Of a DNA stretch of 6,024 nt, positions 1-5,107 are shown piece by piece (position 1 is the first letter of the stretch; every line of letters begins with the position of its first letter). The notes beneath the pieces were generated by a model. It ran no database searches. It saw nothing but the letters and a program-made list of their open reading frames with translations, and was not told the DNA's origin. Position numbers and translations under genes: made by a program. Source of the stretch: Oligoflexia bacterium (lineage in GTDB: Bacteria > Bdellovibrionota > Bdellovibrionia > Bdellovibrionales > UBA1609); contig JAPPIY010000069.1 of NCBI GenBank assembly GCA_026914095.1, positions 1 to 6,024 of the forward strand, in the 5' to 3' direction.

Positions 1-340
1 TGCTTGCATATTGCTTGAAAGGCTGTCCTTAAAAATTCCATATTTTTTAAACAGGGAACAGCTATAGGATACTGAAAAGCCATAAACACCCCTTCTTTAG
101 CTCTCTCAGAAACTTCCATAGACAATAGGTCTTTTTCTTTAAAATTCACATCATAAAACACTTGTCCTTCCAAAATTTGGTATTGATCATCTCCTGCCAA
201 AATTTTAGCTAGAGTGCTTTTGCCGCTTCCATTAGGACCCATAATGGCATGCGTTTCACCTGCTTTTATATGCAAATTTAAACCGTTTAAAATAGGCTCT
301 TTTTCTATATTGGCTTTTAAATTTTGTATTTTCAGCACAT
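1..340 (-). CDS. sufC: SufC, Fe-S assembly ATPase (N-terminal 113 codons, cut by window edge)
   Basis: SufC is the cytoplasmic ABC-type ATPase of the SufBCD scaffold, which builds iron-sulfur clusters. I translated the minus strand from the ATG at 340-338. It reads MLKIQNLKANIEKEP..., then a Walker A motif GPNGSGKST at about residues 34-42. The Q-loop stretch MAFQYP (about residues 88-93) is followed by NMEFLR, which is typical of SufC rather than of ABC transporters. The Walker B and signature motifs lie beyond the left edge. The start is supported by AAGGA (350-346) placed just before the ATG. Only 10 bases separate it from the sufB stop codon, so the two genes are translationally close and surely co-transcribed. 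The frame has no disruption in the visible part. Family assignment is very secure. Confidence 0.95.
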
Positions 341-350
341 CTATTTCCTT

Positions 351-1772
351 TTAGCCAATGCTGTTTTCCAGTTTCATTTCAATCAATTTAACAGCTTCTA
401 CAGAAAATTCCAGAGGCAATTGTTTAAAAACCTCTTTGCAAAAACCATTTACAATTAAAGACACCGCTGCTTCAGCAGAAAGCCCGCGGGACTGCAAATA
501 AAACAACTGCTCTTCACTCAAACGGGAGGTGGAGGCCTCATGCTCTACCACTGCGGTTTGATTTTGAACTTCAATCACAGGCAAAGTTTTTGCTTTAGCC
601 TGATCACCGACTAACATAGAATCACATTGGCTGTAATTTCTGGCATGAAAAGCTTTTGGATTCATCCTGACTTGCCCCCTATAAGCATTCACCGACTCAT
701 TAGAAGAAATCCCTTTAGATAAGATCAAACTCTTTGTATTCTTGCCAACATGTATCATTTTTGTTCCCGTGTCCGCCTGCATTTTGTCATGAGTTAAAGC
801 GACTGAGTAAAACCTCCCTTCAGAATGATCTCCCTTCAAAACACAGCTGGGATATTTCCAGGTAATGGCAGAGCCAGCCTCCACCTGCACCCAAGAGATT
901 TTAGAGCGATTTCCAAGACAATGCCCTCTTTTAGTGACAAAGTTATATATGCCGCCTTGGCCTTTTTTATTGCCAGAATACCAATTTTGAACAGTAGAAT
1001 ATTTAATTTCCGCTTTTTCTAAAGCCACCAATTCAACAACAGCTGAATGCAGTTGATTGTTGTCTCTAATAGGGGCTGTGCAACCTTCTAAATAATTCAC
1101 AAAAGCGCCCTCCTCCGCCACAATTAAAGTTCTTTCAAATTGGCCGGTCTCTCCTTGATTGATGCGAAAATAAGTTGAGAGATCCAGAGGACAGCGCACT
1201 CCTTTAGGTATAAAACAAAAGGATCCATCTGTAAAAACAGCGGTGTTTAAACAGGCAAAAAAATTATCTTTGTAAGGCACCACTGAAGTTAAATATTTTT
1301 TGACCAAATCTGGATGATTTTGTATCGCTGAAGAAATAGAGCAAAAAATCACTCCATGTTTTTCCAAAGTCTCTTGATGAGTGGTTGCGACAGACACACT
1401 GTCAAAAACCGCATCCACAGCGACGCCTGACAGCCGTTTTTGCTCAGATAAAGGTATTCCCAACTTTTCAAAAGTCTCTAACAATTCGGGATCAACCTCA
1501 TCTAAACTAGAGAGCTTTTTCTTTTTCACAGGAGCCGAGTAATAGCGTATATCTTGATAATTCACTGGAGGGTAGTTTAACTTAGCCCAGCGAGGCTCCC
1601 TCATAGTCTGCCAATGCCTATAAGCTTTTATTCTTAAGTCTAAGACCCAAGAAGGCTCCTGTTTTTTAGCAGAGATTTGCTCTATAATCCCTTCATTTAA
1701 ACCTTTAGGCAGGCTCTCTGAAGCGATATTGCTTACAAAACCATATTTGTATTCTTTTTGAAGAGCTGTCAT
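351..1772 (-). CDS. sufB: SufB, Fe-S cluster scaffold subunit
   Basis: Full-length SufB (473 residues, close to the usual 470-500), the cytoplasmic scaffold subunit that binds nascent clusters with SufC and SufD. It opens with YKYGFVSNI and carries family blocks AVDAVFDSVSVATT (118-131), FCFIPKGVRCP (185-195), NYLEGCTAP (226-234), YSTVQNWY (258-265) and TWKYPSC (304-310). It ends in LENSIG. The residues matching the key E. coli SufB positions Cys254, Cys405 and His433/Glu434 are present here as Cys231, Cys383 and His411/Glu412. One oddity is that the usual CGAHT motif after QCDSxLxG is replaced by AKAKT (392-396). The ATG at 1772 is preceded by a good ribosome site, AGAAGG, at six bases spacing. 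The upstream Rrf2 gene is 93 bases away on the same strand, and sufC follows after 10 bases, giving the common rrf2-sufBC order. Confidence 0.97.
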   Translation of the reverse strand: MTALQKEYKYGFVSNIASESLPKGLNEGIIEQISAKKQEPSWVLDLRIKAYRHWQTMREPRWAKLNYPPVNYQDIRYYSAPVKKKKLSSLDEVDPELLETFEKLGIPLSEQKRLSGVAVDAVFDSVSVATTHQETLEKHGVIFCSISSAIQNHPDLVKKYLTSVVPYKDNFFACLNTAVFTDGSFCFIPKGVRCPLDLSTYFRINQGETGQFERTLIVAEEGAFVNYLEGCTAPIRDNNQLHSAVVELVALEKAEIKYSTVQNWYSGNKKGQGGIYNFVTKRGHCLGNRSKISWVQVEAGSAITWKYPSCVLKGDHSEGRFYSVALTHDKMQADTGTKMIHVGKNTKSLILSKGISSNESVNAYRGQVRMNPKAFHARNYSQCDSMLVGDQAKAKTLPVIEVQNQTAVVEHEASTSRLSEEQLFYLQSRGLSAEAAVSLIVNGFCKEVFKQLPLEFSVEAVKLIEMKLENSIG

Positions 1773-1864
1773 ATTTCACCTTCTAAATTTCTATTTTGTG
1801 TTATTTCTTTAATCCTTTTAATTTTTTCCTTAATTTTATTATCAAATGCCGTTTTTTAAAAATT

Positions 1865-1895
1865 ATTATAAATTCACAGCCGTTTTACTTGTCAG
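1865..1895 (-). promoter_or_regulatory. Possible internal promoter for sufBC
   Basis: On the minus strand, CTGACA (1895-1890) is followed after 19 bases by a perfect TATAAT (1870-1865), overlapping the end of the Rrf2 gene. Transcription would start about 85 bases before the sufB ATG. The spacer is slightly long and the region is AT-rich, so chance is a real possibility. It would let sufBC be expressed independently of the regulator gene. Confidence 0.25.
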
Positions 1896-2318
1896 TTTTT
1901 TTTCTGTCAATGAATAAGAGCTGTCGCCTAAAATTTCTTTTATACTGAGCGTTTTATAAAACTCCAAAAATTTTTTATTCAAATAATGCACTGGGCTTTT
2001 TATATTACAATGCTGTAACAAATTACAATGCCCCGACAGGCAATCCGCAATTTCAAGAGGCCGCAAAACAGCCCTCATTAACTGATAAAGAGACAGCTCA
2101 TCTAAACTTTTATTTAAAACATAGCCTCCTCTTATCCCTTGCTTAGAAGTGATAAATTTGTGATCAGCCAGCTTTTGTAAAACGCGGGAAAAAGGATGAA
2201 AAGGGCATTTTAACTGTTGGGTCATTTCTTTAGCTGAAATACAGTCCTCTTGCCTTTCTGACATATAATTTAAAGCCATAAGAGCATATTCCAAATCTCG
2301 GCTAATTCGGTAGTTCAT
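1866..2318 (-). CDS. Rrf2-family (IscR-like) Fe-S-sensing transcriptional regulator
   Basis: A winged-helix Rrf2-family regulator, probably the [Fe-S]-responsive controller of the suf operon that it heads. Family landmarks from the chosen start are ISRDLEYALMALNYMS at the N-terminus, a helix-turn-helix (SAKEMTQQL...PFSRVLQKLA) and the wing (GIRGGYVL). Three cysteines follow, in the sequence CLSGHCNLLQHC. Their spacing is C-X4-C-X5-C, against C-X5-C-X5-C in IscR, so a cluster is likely but its ligands may differ. I chose the ATG at 2318-2316 because the family normally begins a few residues before the YAL motif. In-frame upstream starts exist at 2336 (ATG) and 2345 (TTG), giving 156 or 159 residues. 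None has a strong ribosome site, although GAAAAG precedes 2336. The protein ends 93 bases before sufB on the same strand. Confidence 0.88.
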   Translation of the reverse strand: MNYRISRDLEYALMALNYMSERQEDCISAKEMTQQLKCPFHPFSRVLQKLADHKFITSKQGIRGGYVLNKSLDELSLYQLMRAVLRPLEIADCLSGHCNLLQHCNIKSPVHYLNKKFLEFYKTLSIKEILGDSSYSLTEKKLTSKTAVNL

Positions 2319-2327
2319 TACAAGAAC

Positions 2328-2355
2328 AATATACATTCTTTTCAAAATAAGTCAA
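2328..2355 (-). promoter_or_regulatory. Candidate sigma-70 promoter of the rrf2-suf operon
   Basis: On the minus strand, TTGACT (2355-2350) and TATATT (2333-2328) are separated by 16 bases, a good sigma-70 match. The predicted start of transcription, near 2321, is only about three bases before the preferred ATG of the Rrf2 gene at 2318. Use of this promoter would rule out the upstream starts at 2336 and 2345 and would make the message almost leaderless. That would fit the absence of a ribosome site before 2318. The assignment rests on motif matching only. Confidence 0.35.
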
Positions 2356-2373
2356 ATTTTTACTTATTTTAGT

Positions 2374-2379
2374 ATTATA
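2374..2379 (-). promoter_or_regulatory. TATAAT box formed at the left end of repeat A, facing the Rrf2 gene
   Basis: The left terminus of repeat A (TATAC on the plus strand) joins flanking AT bases to make a perfect minus-strand TATAAT at 2379-2374. It is about 38 bases upstream of the ATG at 2336. I see no good -35 at the proper distance (TTCAAA lies only 12 bases away), so activity is uncertain. It is an alternative to the promoter at 2355-2328. Confidence 0.25.
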
Positions 2380-2493
2380 CTAGTGATCTGGTTTGAATTT
2401 TTAGGCTCCAAATAGACTCCCGCTCCAGGCTTTCGCGAGGACAAGCTGAGCGGGAGGGACAGAAAAGAGAAAAACTTAAACAAGATTGGTATA
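2376..2493 (+). repeat. Palindromic miniature element, copy A (intergenic)
   Basis: The copy starts TATACTAGTGATCTGGTTTG and ends AAACAAGATTGGTATA. The right end read backwards (TATACCAATCTTGTTTAAG) matches the left end, giving imperfect terminal inverted repeats of about 22 bases. The core holds a perfect 9-bp stem, CTCCCGCTC (2417-2425) with GAGCGGGAG (2448-2456), around a GC-rich loop containing CTTTCGCGAGGA. If TA was duplicated on insertion, the inserted length is 116 bases, which is not a multiple of three. Read in the phase used by copies B and C, it meets a TAG stop at once (2381-2383). Both features fit a copy never translated. It lies between the divergent Rrf2 and GDPD-like genes and creates -10-like boxes at both ends. 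Confidence 0.8.
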
Positions 2494-2495
2494 AT
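2487..2495 (+). promoter_or_regulatory. Extended -10 promoter at the right end of repeat A
   Basis: The right terminus of repeat A plus two flanking bases spells TGGTATAAT, a perfect extended -10 (TGn-TATAAT). It faces the plus-strand cluster that begins at 2647. No good -35 is seen at 17 bases, but extended -10 promoters can work without one. The implied leader would be about 145 bases and would include the inverted repeat at 2580-2625. Confidence 0.35.
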
Positions 2496-2539
2496 TGTTT
2501 TTTGCTTTTCCTTGTATTTCATTTTCTCATAACAGCTTT

Positions 2540-2545
2540 TATAAT
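2540..2545 (+). promoter_or_regulatory. Possible -10 box for the GDPD-like/tol cluster
   Basis: A perfect TATAAT occurs 101 bases before the ATG at 2647. At 17 bases upstream only a weak -35-like TTTCAT (2517-2522) is visible. In AT-rich DNA such a box can arise by chance. It could be the ancestral promoter, with the box at 2487-2495 brought in by repeat A. Confidence 0.25.
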
Positions 2546-2579
2546 ATAGGAAAAAAGAATCTCAAGAAGATATTTTTAC

Positions 2580-2625
2580 GATTATCTGACAGGATTAGGG
2601 AGTTCAGACAAACCAGCAGATAATC
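2580..2625. repeat. Perfect 9-bp inverted repeat in the leader of the plus-strand cluster
   Basis: GATTATCTG (2580-2588) is the exact reverse complement of CAGATAATC (2617-2625), with 28 bases between, ending 21 bases before the ATG at 2647. It is unrelated in sequence to repeats A-D. It could be a leader RNA stem, a two-half-site operator or chance. No poly-T follows, so it is not an intrinsic terminator. Confidence 0.4.
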
Positions 2626-2646
2626 AAGATTGAAGTTTGTAAAAAA

Positions 2647-3711
2647 ATGGGTATAAGAGAAGATATGTTTCATCAAGCTTTAAAAAGACTGTTTTTAATT
2701 TTATTTCCAGTTATTTTATTTTTGACAGCTCTTTACTTAAGTCATATTCGTCCGCCTAAACAAAGCTCAGTTTCTCAACAAATCCTCAAGAAAAACTGCC
2801 CTTTTTATTTAGGAGTTTCTTTTTTTTCAAAAAAAACAGACTTTCAAAAAAATAAGCTGACAACTTATCTCTTGCCTGAATCAGCTTTTACAAAAAAAAC
2901 ACAAGACTTAAAACTGTATTTTCAAAAAGAAAATGTGTCTTTAGAGCAAATTTTGTTTGTATTTCCTCTAACCCTAACAAAAGAGGAAGAATGGACAGTT
3001 AGTCAAAAAACTCTTTTTATACTTCCTACAGGGGAACGGAAACAGATCTCCCACTTAACCTATTCTGAGATCAATAACCTGCACAAAAGCTTGAATCCCA
3101 ATTATAAAGCTCTCAAACTAAGTTTGATTTCATCCTTCCTCCCAAAAAAGTCCAACTTTTTATTTTACCTTCTGGGTTCAAACAGGCAAAAAATAATAAA
3201 AAATTTAGATAAAATACAAAATAAAATACAAGGGAATTTATACCTTTCATCATCCAATGAAAAACTTTTAAAAGATTTACTGCTATACCGATCTTGTGCA
3301 AATCTTGATGAGTTTTCTGAAGATTCTCGCTGGCGCAGGGAGGATTGCTTGGCTGAAATCTCAAACCGCAGTGGCCTATCACAAACAAATCTAAACTTAT
3401 CCTTAAAAGCTAACTTTAAAATTCTACACTCTTTTAAAACTTTTATTCGCTTAGAAATGCTGTCTGTCTTTCCTCAGTCTTTTAAACAGATAGAGGGGCA
3501 GGGGATTGTCATTCCCAACAGTTTCCCTCCTGCCCGCGAAATGTTAGATTCTCTAAAACAAGAAAATAAGCTGTTGTTTTTTGAAAAAGATCCTCCTTAC
3601 ACCAAACAAGACAAATACTGGATTGAAAACTCTCAAGCTCTTATCAGCTCTCAAACTAAACTAGCCATAAGCAGTATAAAAGATAAAAAAGCTTGTCTTA
3701 TTAAAAATTAG
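2647..3711 (+). CDS. Membrane-anchored, degenerate glycerophosphodiester phosphodiesterase-like protein interrupted in frame by repeat B
   Basis: A 354-residue protein with one N-terminal membrane segment (about residues 13-32, LKRLFLILF...) and a basic, soluble remainder. Residues 108-142 follow the GDPD pattern: LTLTKEEEW matches the 'LTKDG' region, SQKTL (119-123) sits where 'HDxTL' is expected, and LTYSEI (137-142) matches 'LTYxEl'. PESAF (77-81) may be the 'PENT..AF' remnant. The catalytic His-Asp pair and the HRG motif are not visible, so any enzyme activity is doubtful. Codons 214-244 are repeat B; without them the protein would have 323 residues. The ATG at 2647 has a poor ribosome site. 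Met7 (ATG at 2665), preceded by AGAGAAG, is a plausible alternative. Only 17 bases separate it from the tolQ-like gene, so they are probably co-transcribed. The CDS is confident; the family is a tentative reading by eye. Confidence 0.8.
   Translation: MGIREDMFHQALKRLFLILFPVILFLTALYLSHIRPPKQSSVSQQILKKNCPFYLGVSFFSKKTDFQKNKLTTYLLPESAFTKKTQDLKLYFQKENVSLEQILFVFPLTLTKEEEWTVSQKTLFILPTGERKQISHLTYSEINNLHKSLNPNYKALKLSLISSFLPKKSNFLFYLLGSNRQKIIKNLDKIQNKIQGNLYLSSSNEKLLKDLLLYRSCANLDEFSEDSRWRREDCLAEISNRSGLSQTNLNLSLKANFKILHSFKTFIRLEMLSVFPQSFKQIEGQGIVIPNSFPPAREMLDSLKQENKLLFFEKDPPYTKQDKYWIENSQALISSQTKLAISSIKDKKACLIKN
3284..3378 (+). repeat. Palindromic miniature element, copy B (inside the GDPD-like gene, in frame)
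   Basis: The copy starts TATACCGATCTTGTGCAAAT and ends near CAAACCGCAGTGGCCTA. The core (TTCTCGCTGGCGCAGGGAGGA) is a diverged form of the TTCCCGCTTTCGCGGGAATGA core of copy C. Taking TA 3284-3285 and TA 3377-3378 as the duplicated target, the insertion is exactly 93 bases, or 31 codons (residues 214-244). No stop occurs in the phase used. The encoded peptide includes DEFSEDSRWRREDC and EISNR. This parallels VFSGDSRFRGNDC and EFSNR in copy C. It is the shortest and most diverged copy, which suggests an old insertion. Confidence 0.75.
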
Positions 3712-3728
3712 CTCTTAAAGTCTAATCC

Positions 3729-4667
3729 ATGAAGATAAAAGATTTATTTTTATACTCATCTGGTTTGAGTTTTGAGGTTTTTTCTGGAGATTCCCGCTTT
3801 CGCGGGAATGACTGCCATGTTAAGAATGACTGCCATACTAAGAATGACTGCCATATTAAGAGGGACTGTCATAATGAATTTTCAAACAGGGTTAGTATAA
3901 AACAAAAAAAAATTTTATATGCCTTTCCACTTTTTTTTTCTTGGACAGCTTTAGCGGAACAACTGGCAGAACAGCCTCCTTCAGGCGTTAATTTTTTAGA
4001 GGCGGTTTTATCGGCCAGCTTAATCGTTCAAATCACTTTTTTAATTTTGATTGTTATGTCTGTTGTGTCCTGGGCCATTATTTTCCAAAAATATTCTTTC
4101 TTTAAACAAGCTCAATCAGCCAATAGCCATTTAGAAGATGTCTTTTTGCAAGACGGCTCTTTTGAAGAAATCTATACAAAAGCCCGCTCTCATGATAACA
4201 GCTCCCTCTCTCAAATTTTCACCAGCGGTTATAATGAGATGCAAAAAATTTTAAAAACCAATGCTCAAAACAACTCTTCTGTCACCTCACTCAAAGGGCT
4301 GGACAATGTAGAAAGAGCTTTAAGAAAAGCAAGCGAGGCGGAGCTTTCTTTGTTAGAAAGCGGCTTAGGGGTTTTAGCCACAGTAGGGAGCAGTGGCCCT
4401 TTCATAGGCCTTTTTGGAACAGTTTTTGGCATCATGAACTCTTTTAATAAAATTGCCGTCATGGGCTCAGCGAGTTTAAATGTAGTGGCTCCCGGCATAG
4501 CAGAAGCTCTGCTAGCTACAGGAATTGGCCTTTTTGCGGCTATTCCAGCCTCTATTTTTTATAACAGCTATTTATCTCAAATTAGAAAGTTTGATTTGAT
4601 TTTTAACAATTTTACAGCTGATTTTTTAAATATAGCGAAAAGAAATTTTTTTCAAGATAAGGAATAA
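3729..4667 (+). CDS. tolQ: TolQ/ExbB-family proton-channel subunit with repeat C inserted in its N-terminus
   Basis: The inner-membrane proton-channel subunit, which with TolR/ExbD energises a TonB/TolA-type transducer. The core starts at about residue 86 (GVNFLEAVLSASLIVQ) and aligns with the start of E. coli TolQ. Membrane segments are at about 96-118, 212-236 and 252-278. Thr231 (GLFGTVFGIM) and Thr264 (LLATGIGLF) keep the 33-residue spacing of TolQ Thr145/Thr178. The 312 residues exceed the usual 230 or so. Residues 58-76 (KQKKILYAFPLFFSWTALA) look like a signal-peptide body ending in an A-x-A site, and residues 9-57 are encoded by repeat C. A cleaved signal fits the periplasmic N-terminus of this family. 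The ATG at 3729 is the only standard start before the core and has a weak ribosome site. tolR follows after 5 bases. ExbB is the alternative name; tolB/pal are not visible to decide. Confidence 0.92.
   Translation: MKIKDLFLYSSGLSFEVFSGDSRFRGNDCHVKNDCHTKNDCHIKRDCHNEFSNRVSIKQKKILYAFPLFFSWTALAEQLAEQPPSGVNFLEAVLSASLIVQITFLILIVMSVVSWAIIFQKYSFFKQAQSANSHLEDVFLQDGSFEEIYTKARSHDNSSLSQIFTSGYNEMQKILKTNAQNNSSVTSLKGLDNVERALRKASEAELSLLESGLGVLATVGSSGPFIGLFGTVFGIMNSFNKIAVMGSASLNVVAPGIAEALLATGIGLFAAIPASIFYNSYLSQIRKFDLIFNNFTADFLNIAKRNFFQDKE
3751..3899 (+). repeat. Palindromic miniature element, copy C (inside the tolQ-like gene, in frame, with 18-bp expansion)
   Basis: The copy starts TATACTCATCTGGTTTGAG and ends TTCAAACAGGGTTAGTATA. 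The two ends are inverted repeats (TATAC...TGTTTGA on the reverse strand). The core GATTCCCGCTTTCGCGGGAAT holds a hairpin, TTCCCGC (3791-3797) with GCGGGAA (3802-3808). With TA 3751-3752 and TA 3898-3899 as duplicated target, the insertion is 147 bases, or 49 codons, in frame. The other two plus-strand frames hit a stop within about 25 bases, so this is the only readable phase here. It exceeds copy B by 54 bases, exactly three 18-bp units. Confidence 0.85.
3806..3875 (+). repeat. 18-bp tandem repeat within copy C
   Basis: The unit GAATGACTGCCATRYTAA begins at 3806, 3824 and 3842. A fourth, diverged unit from 3860 begins GAGGGACTGTCATAA. Each unit adds six codons, giving the peptide NDCHVK, NDCHTK, NDCHIK, RDCHNE. 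The first unit continues straight out of the right arm of the hairpin (GGGAATGAC), so the array probably arose by duplication at the edge of the palindrome. A unit length divisible by three keeps the tolQ frame open. Confidence 0.85.
4659..4664 (+). promoter_or_regulatory. Ribosome binding site of the tolR-like gene
   Basis: AAGGAA lies 8 bases before the ATG at 4673 and overlaps the last codons of the tolQ-like gene (stop 4665-4667). It is the clearest ribosome site on the plus strand here. It fixes the start of the next gene and suggests coupled translation. Confidence 0.7.
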
Positions 4668-4672
4668 ATACT

Positions 4673-5092
4673 ATGAAAACAAGCTCAAACCAGTCAAAAG
4701 GACAAAGAGGGGCTTTGCTGAGTGAAATCAATGTCACCCCTTTTGTAGATGTCATGCTGGTTTTGCTTATTATCTTTATGGTAACAGCCCCTATGCTCAA
4801 ACAAGGCATCAACATATCTCTCCCTCAAACAAAAAAAACTCAAGGAGTTAAAATTCAAAAAGATCCCTTTATACTCCAAATAAAAAAAGATCAAAAAATT
4901 TATATTGGAGATCAGTCCGTTCCGTTAGAAAATTTGAAAGAAAAACTTTCAGCCTTATTTGAGCATAAAACTTCCAAATCCGTTTATTTACAGGCTGACC
5001 GCAGAATCTCTTATGGAACAGTGGCTCAGGTTTTAGGGGAAATAAAATCTAGCGGTATCAGCAATGTCAGTCTGATCACAATTGCAAAGTAA
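4673..5092 (+). CDS. tolR: TolR/ExbD-family biopolymer transport subunit
   Basis: A 139-residue protein of normal length for the family. A short cytoplasmic head contains GALLSEINVTPFVDV, followed by a single membrane segment (about residues 24-40, VDVMLVLLIIFMVTAP) and a periplasmic domain. That domain begins NISLPQT and includes the typical DPFILQIKKDQKIYIGD and YLQADRRISYGTVAQVL stretches. Asp26 in the membrane segment corresponds to the proton-carrying Asp23 of E. coli TolR. It pairs with the TolQ/ExbB subunit encoded 5 bases upstream, and the tonB-like gene follows after 15 bases. The protein looks intact and carries no repeat insertion. TolR and ExbD cannot be separated with certainty from this sequence. 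Confidence 0.93.
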   Translation: MKTSSNQSKGQRGALLSEINVTPFVDVMLVLLIIFMVTAPMLKQGINISLPQTKKTQGVKIQKDPFILQIKKDQKIYIGDQSVPLENLKEKLSALFEHKTSKSVYLQADRRISYGTVAQVLGEIKSSGISNVSLITIAK

Positions 5093-5107
5093 GCTGAATA
5101 CAATTCA

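Noticed and set aside
825..1022. Plus-strand open frame inside sufB
   Set aside because: It lies wholly opposite a well-conserved sufB coding region and shows no family features.
2376..2493. Repeat A as an intrinsic terminator between the divergent genes
   Set aside because: The two flanking genes start here rather than end, and the 9-bp stem is not followed by a T-run on either strand.
3113..3388. Minus-strand open frame opposite the GDPD-like gene
   Set aside because: It is the complement of a real gene including repeat B, is low in complexity and has no family resemblance.
3806..3875. CRISPR-like direct repeats
   Set aside because: The 18-bp units are contiguous with no spacers and keep a reading frame; this is a tandem duplication inside the palindromic element.
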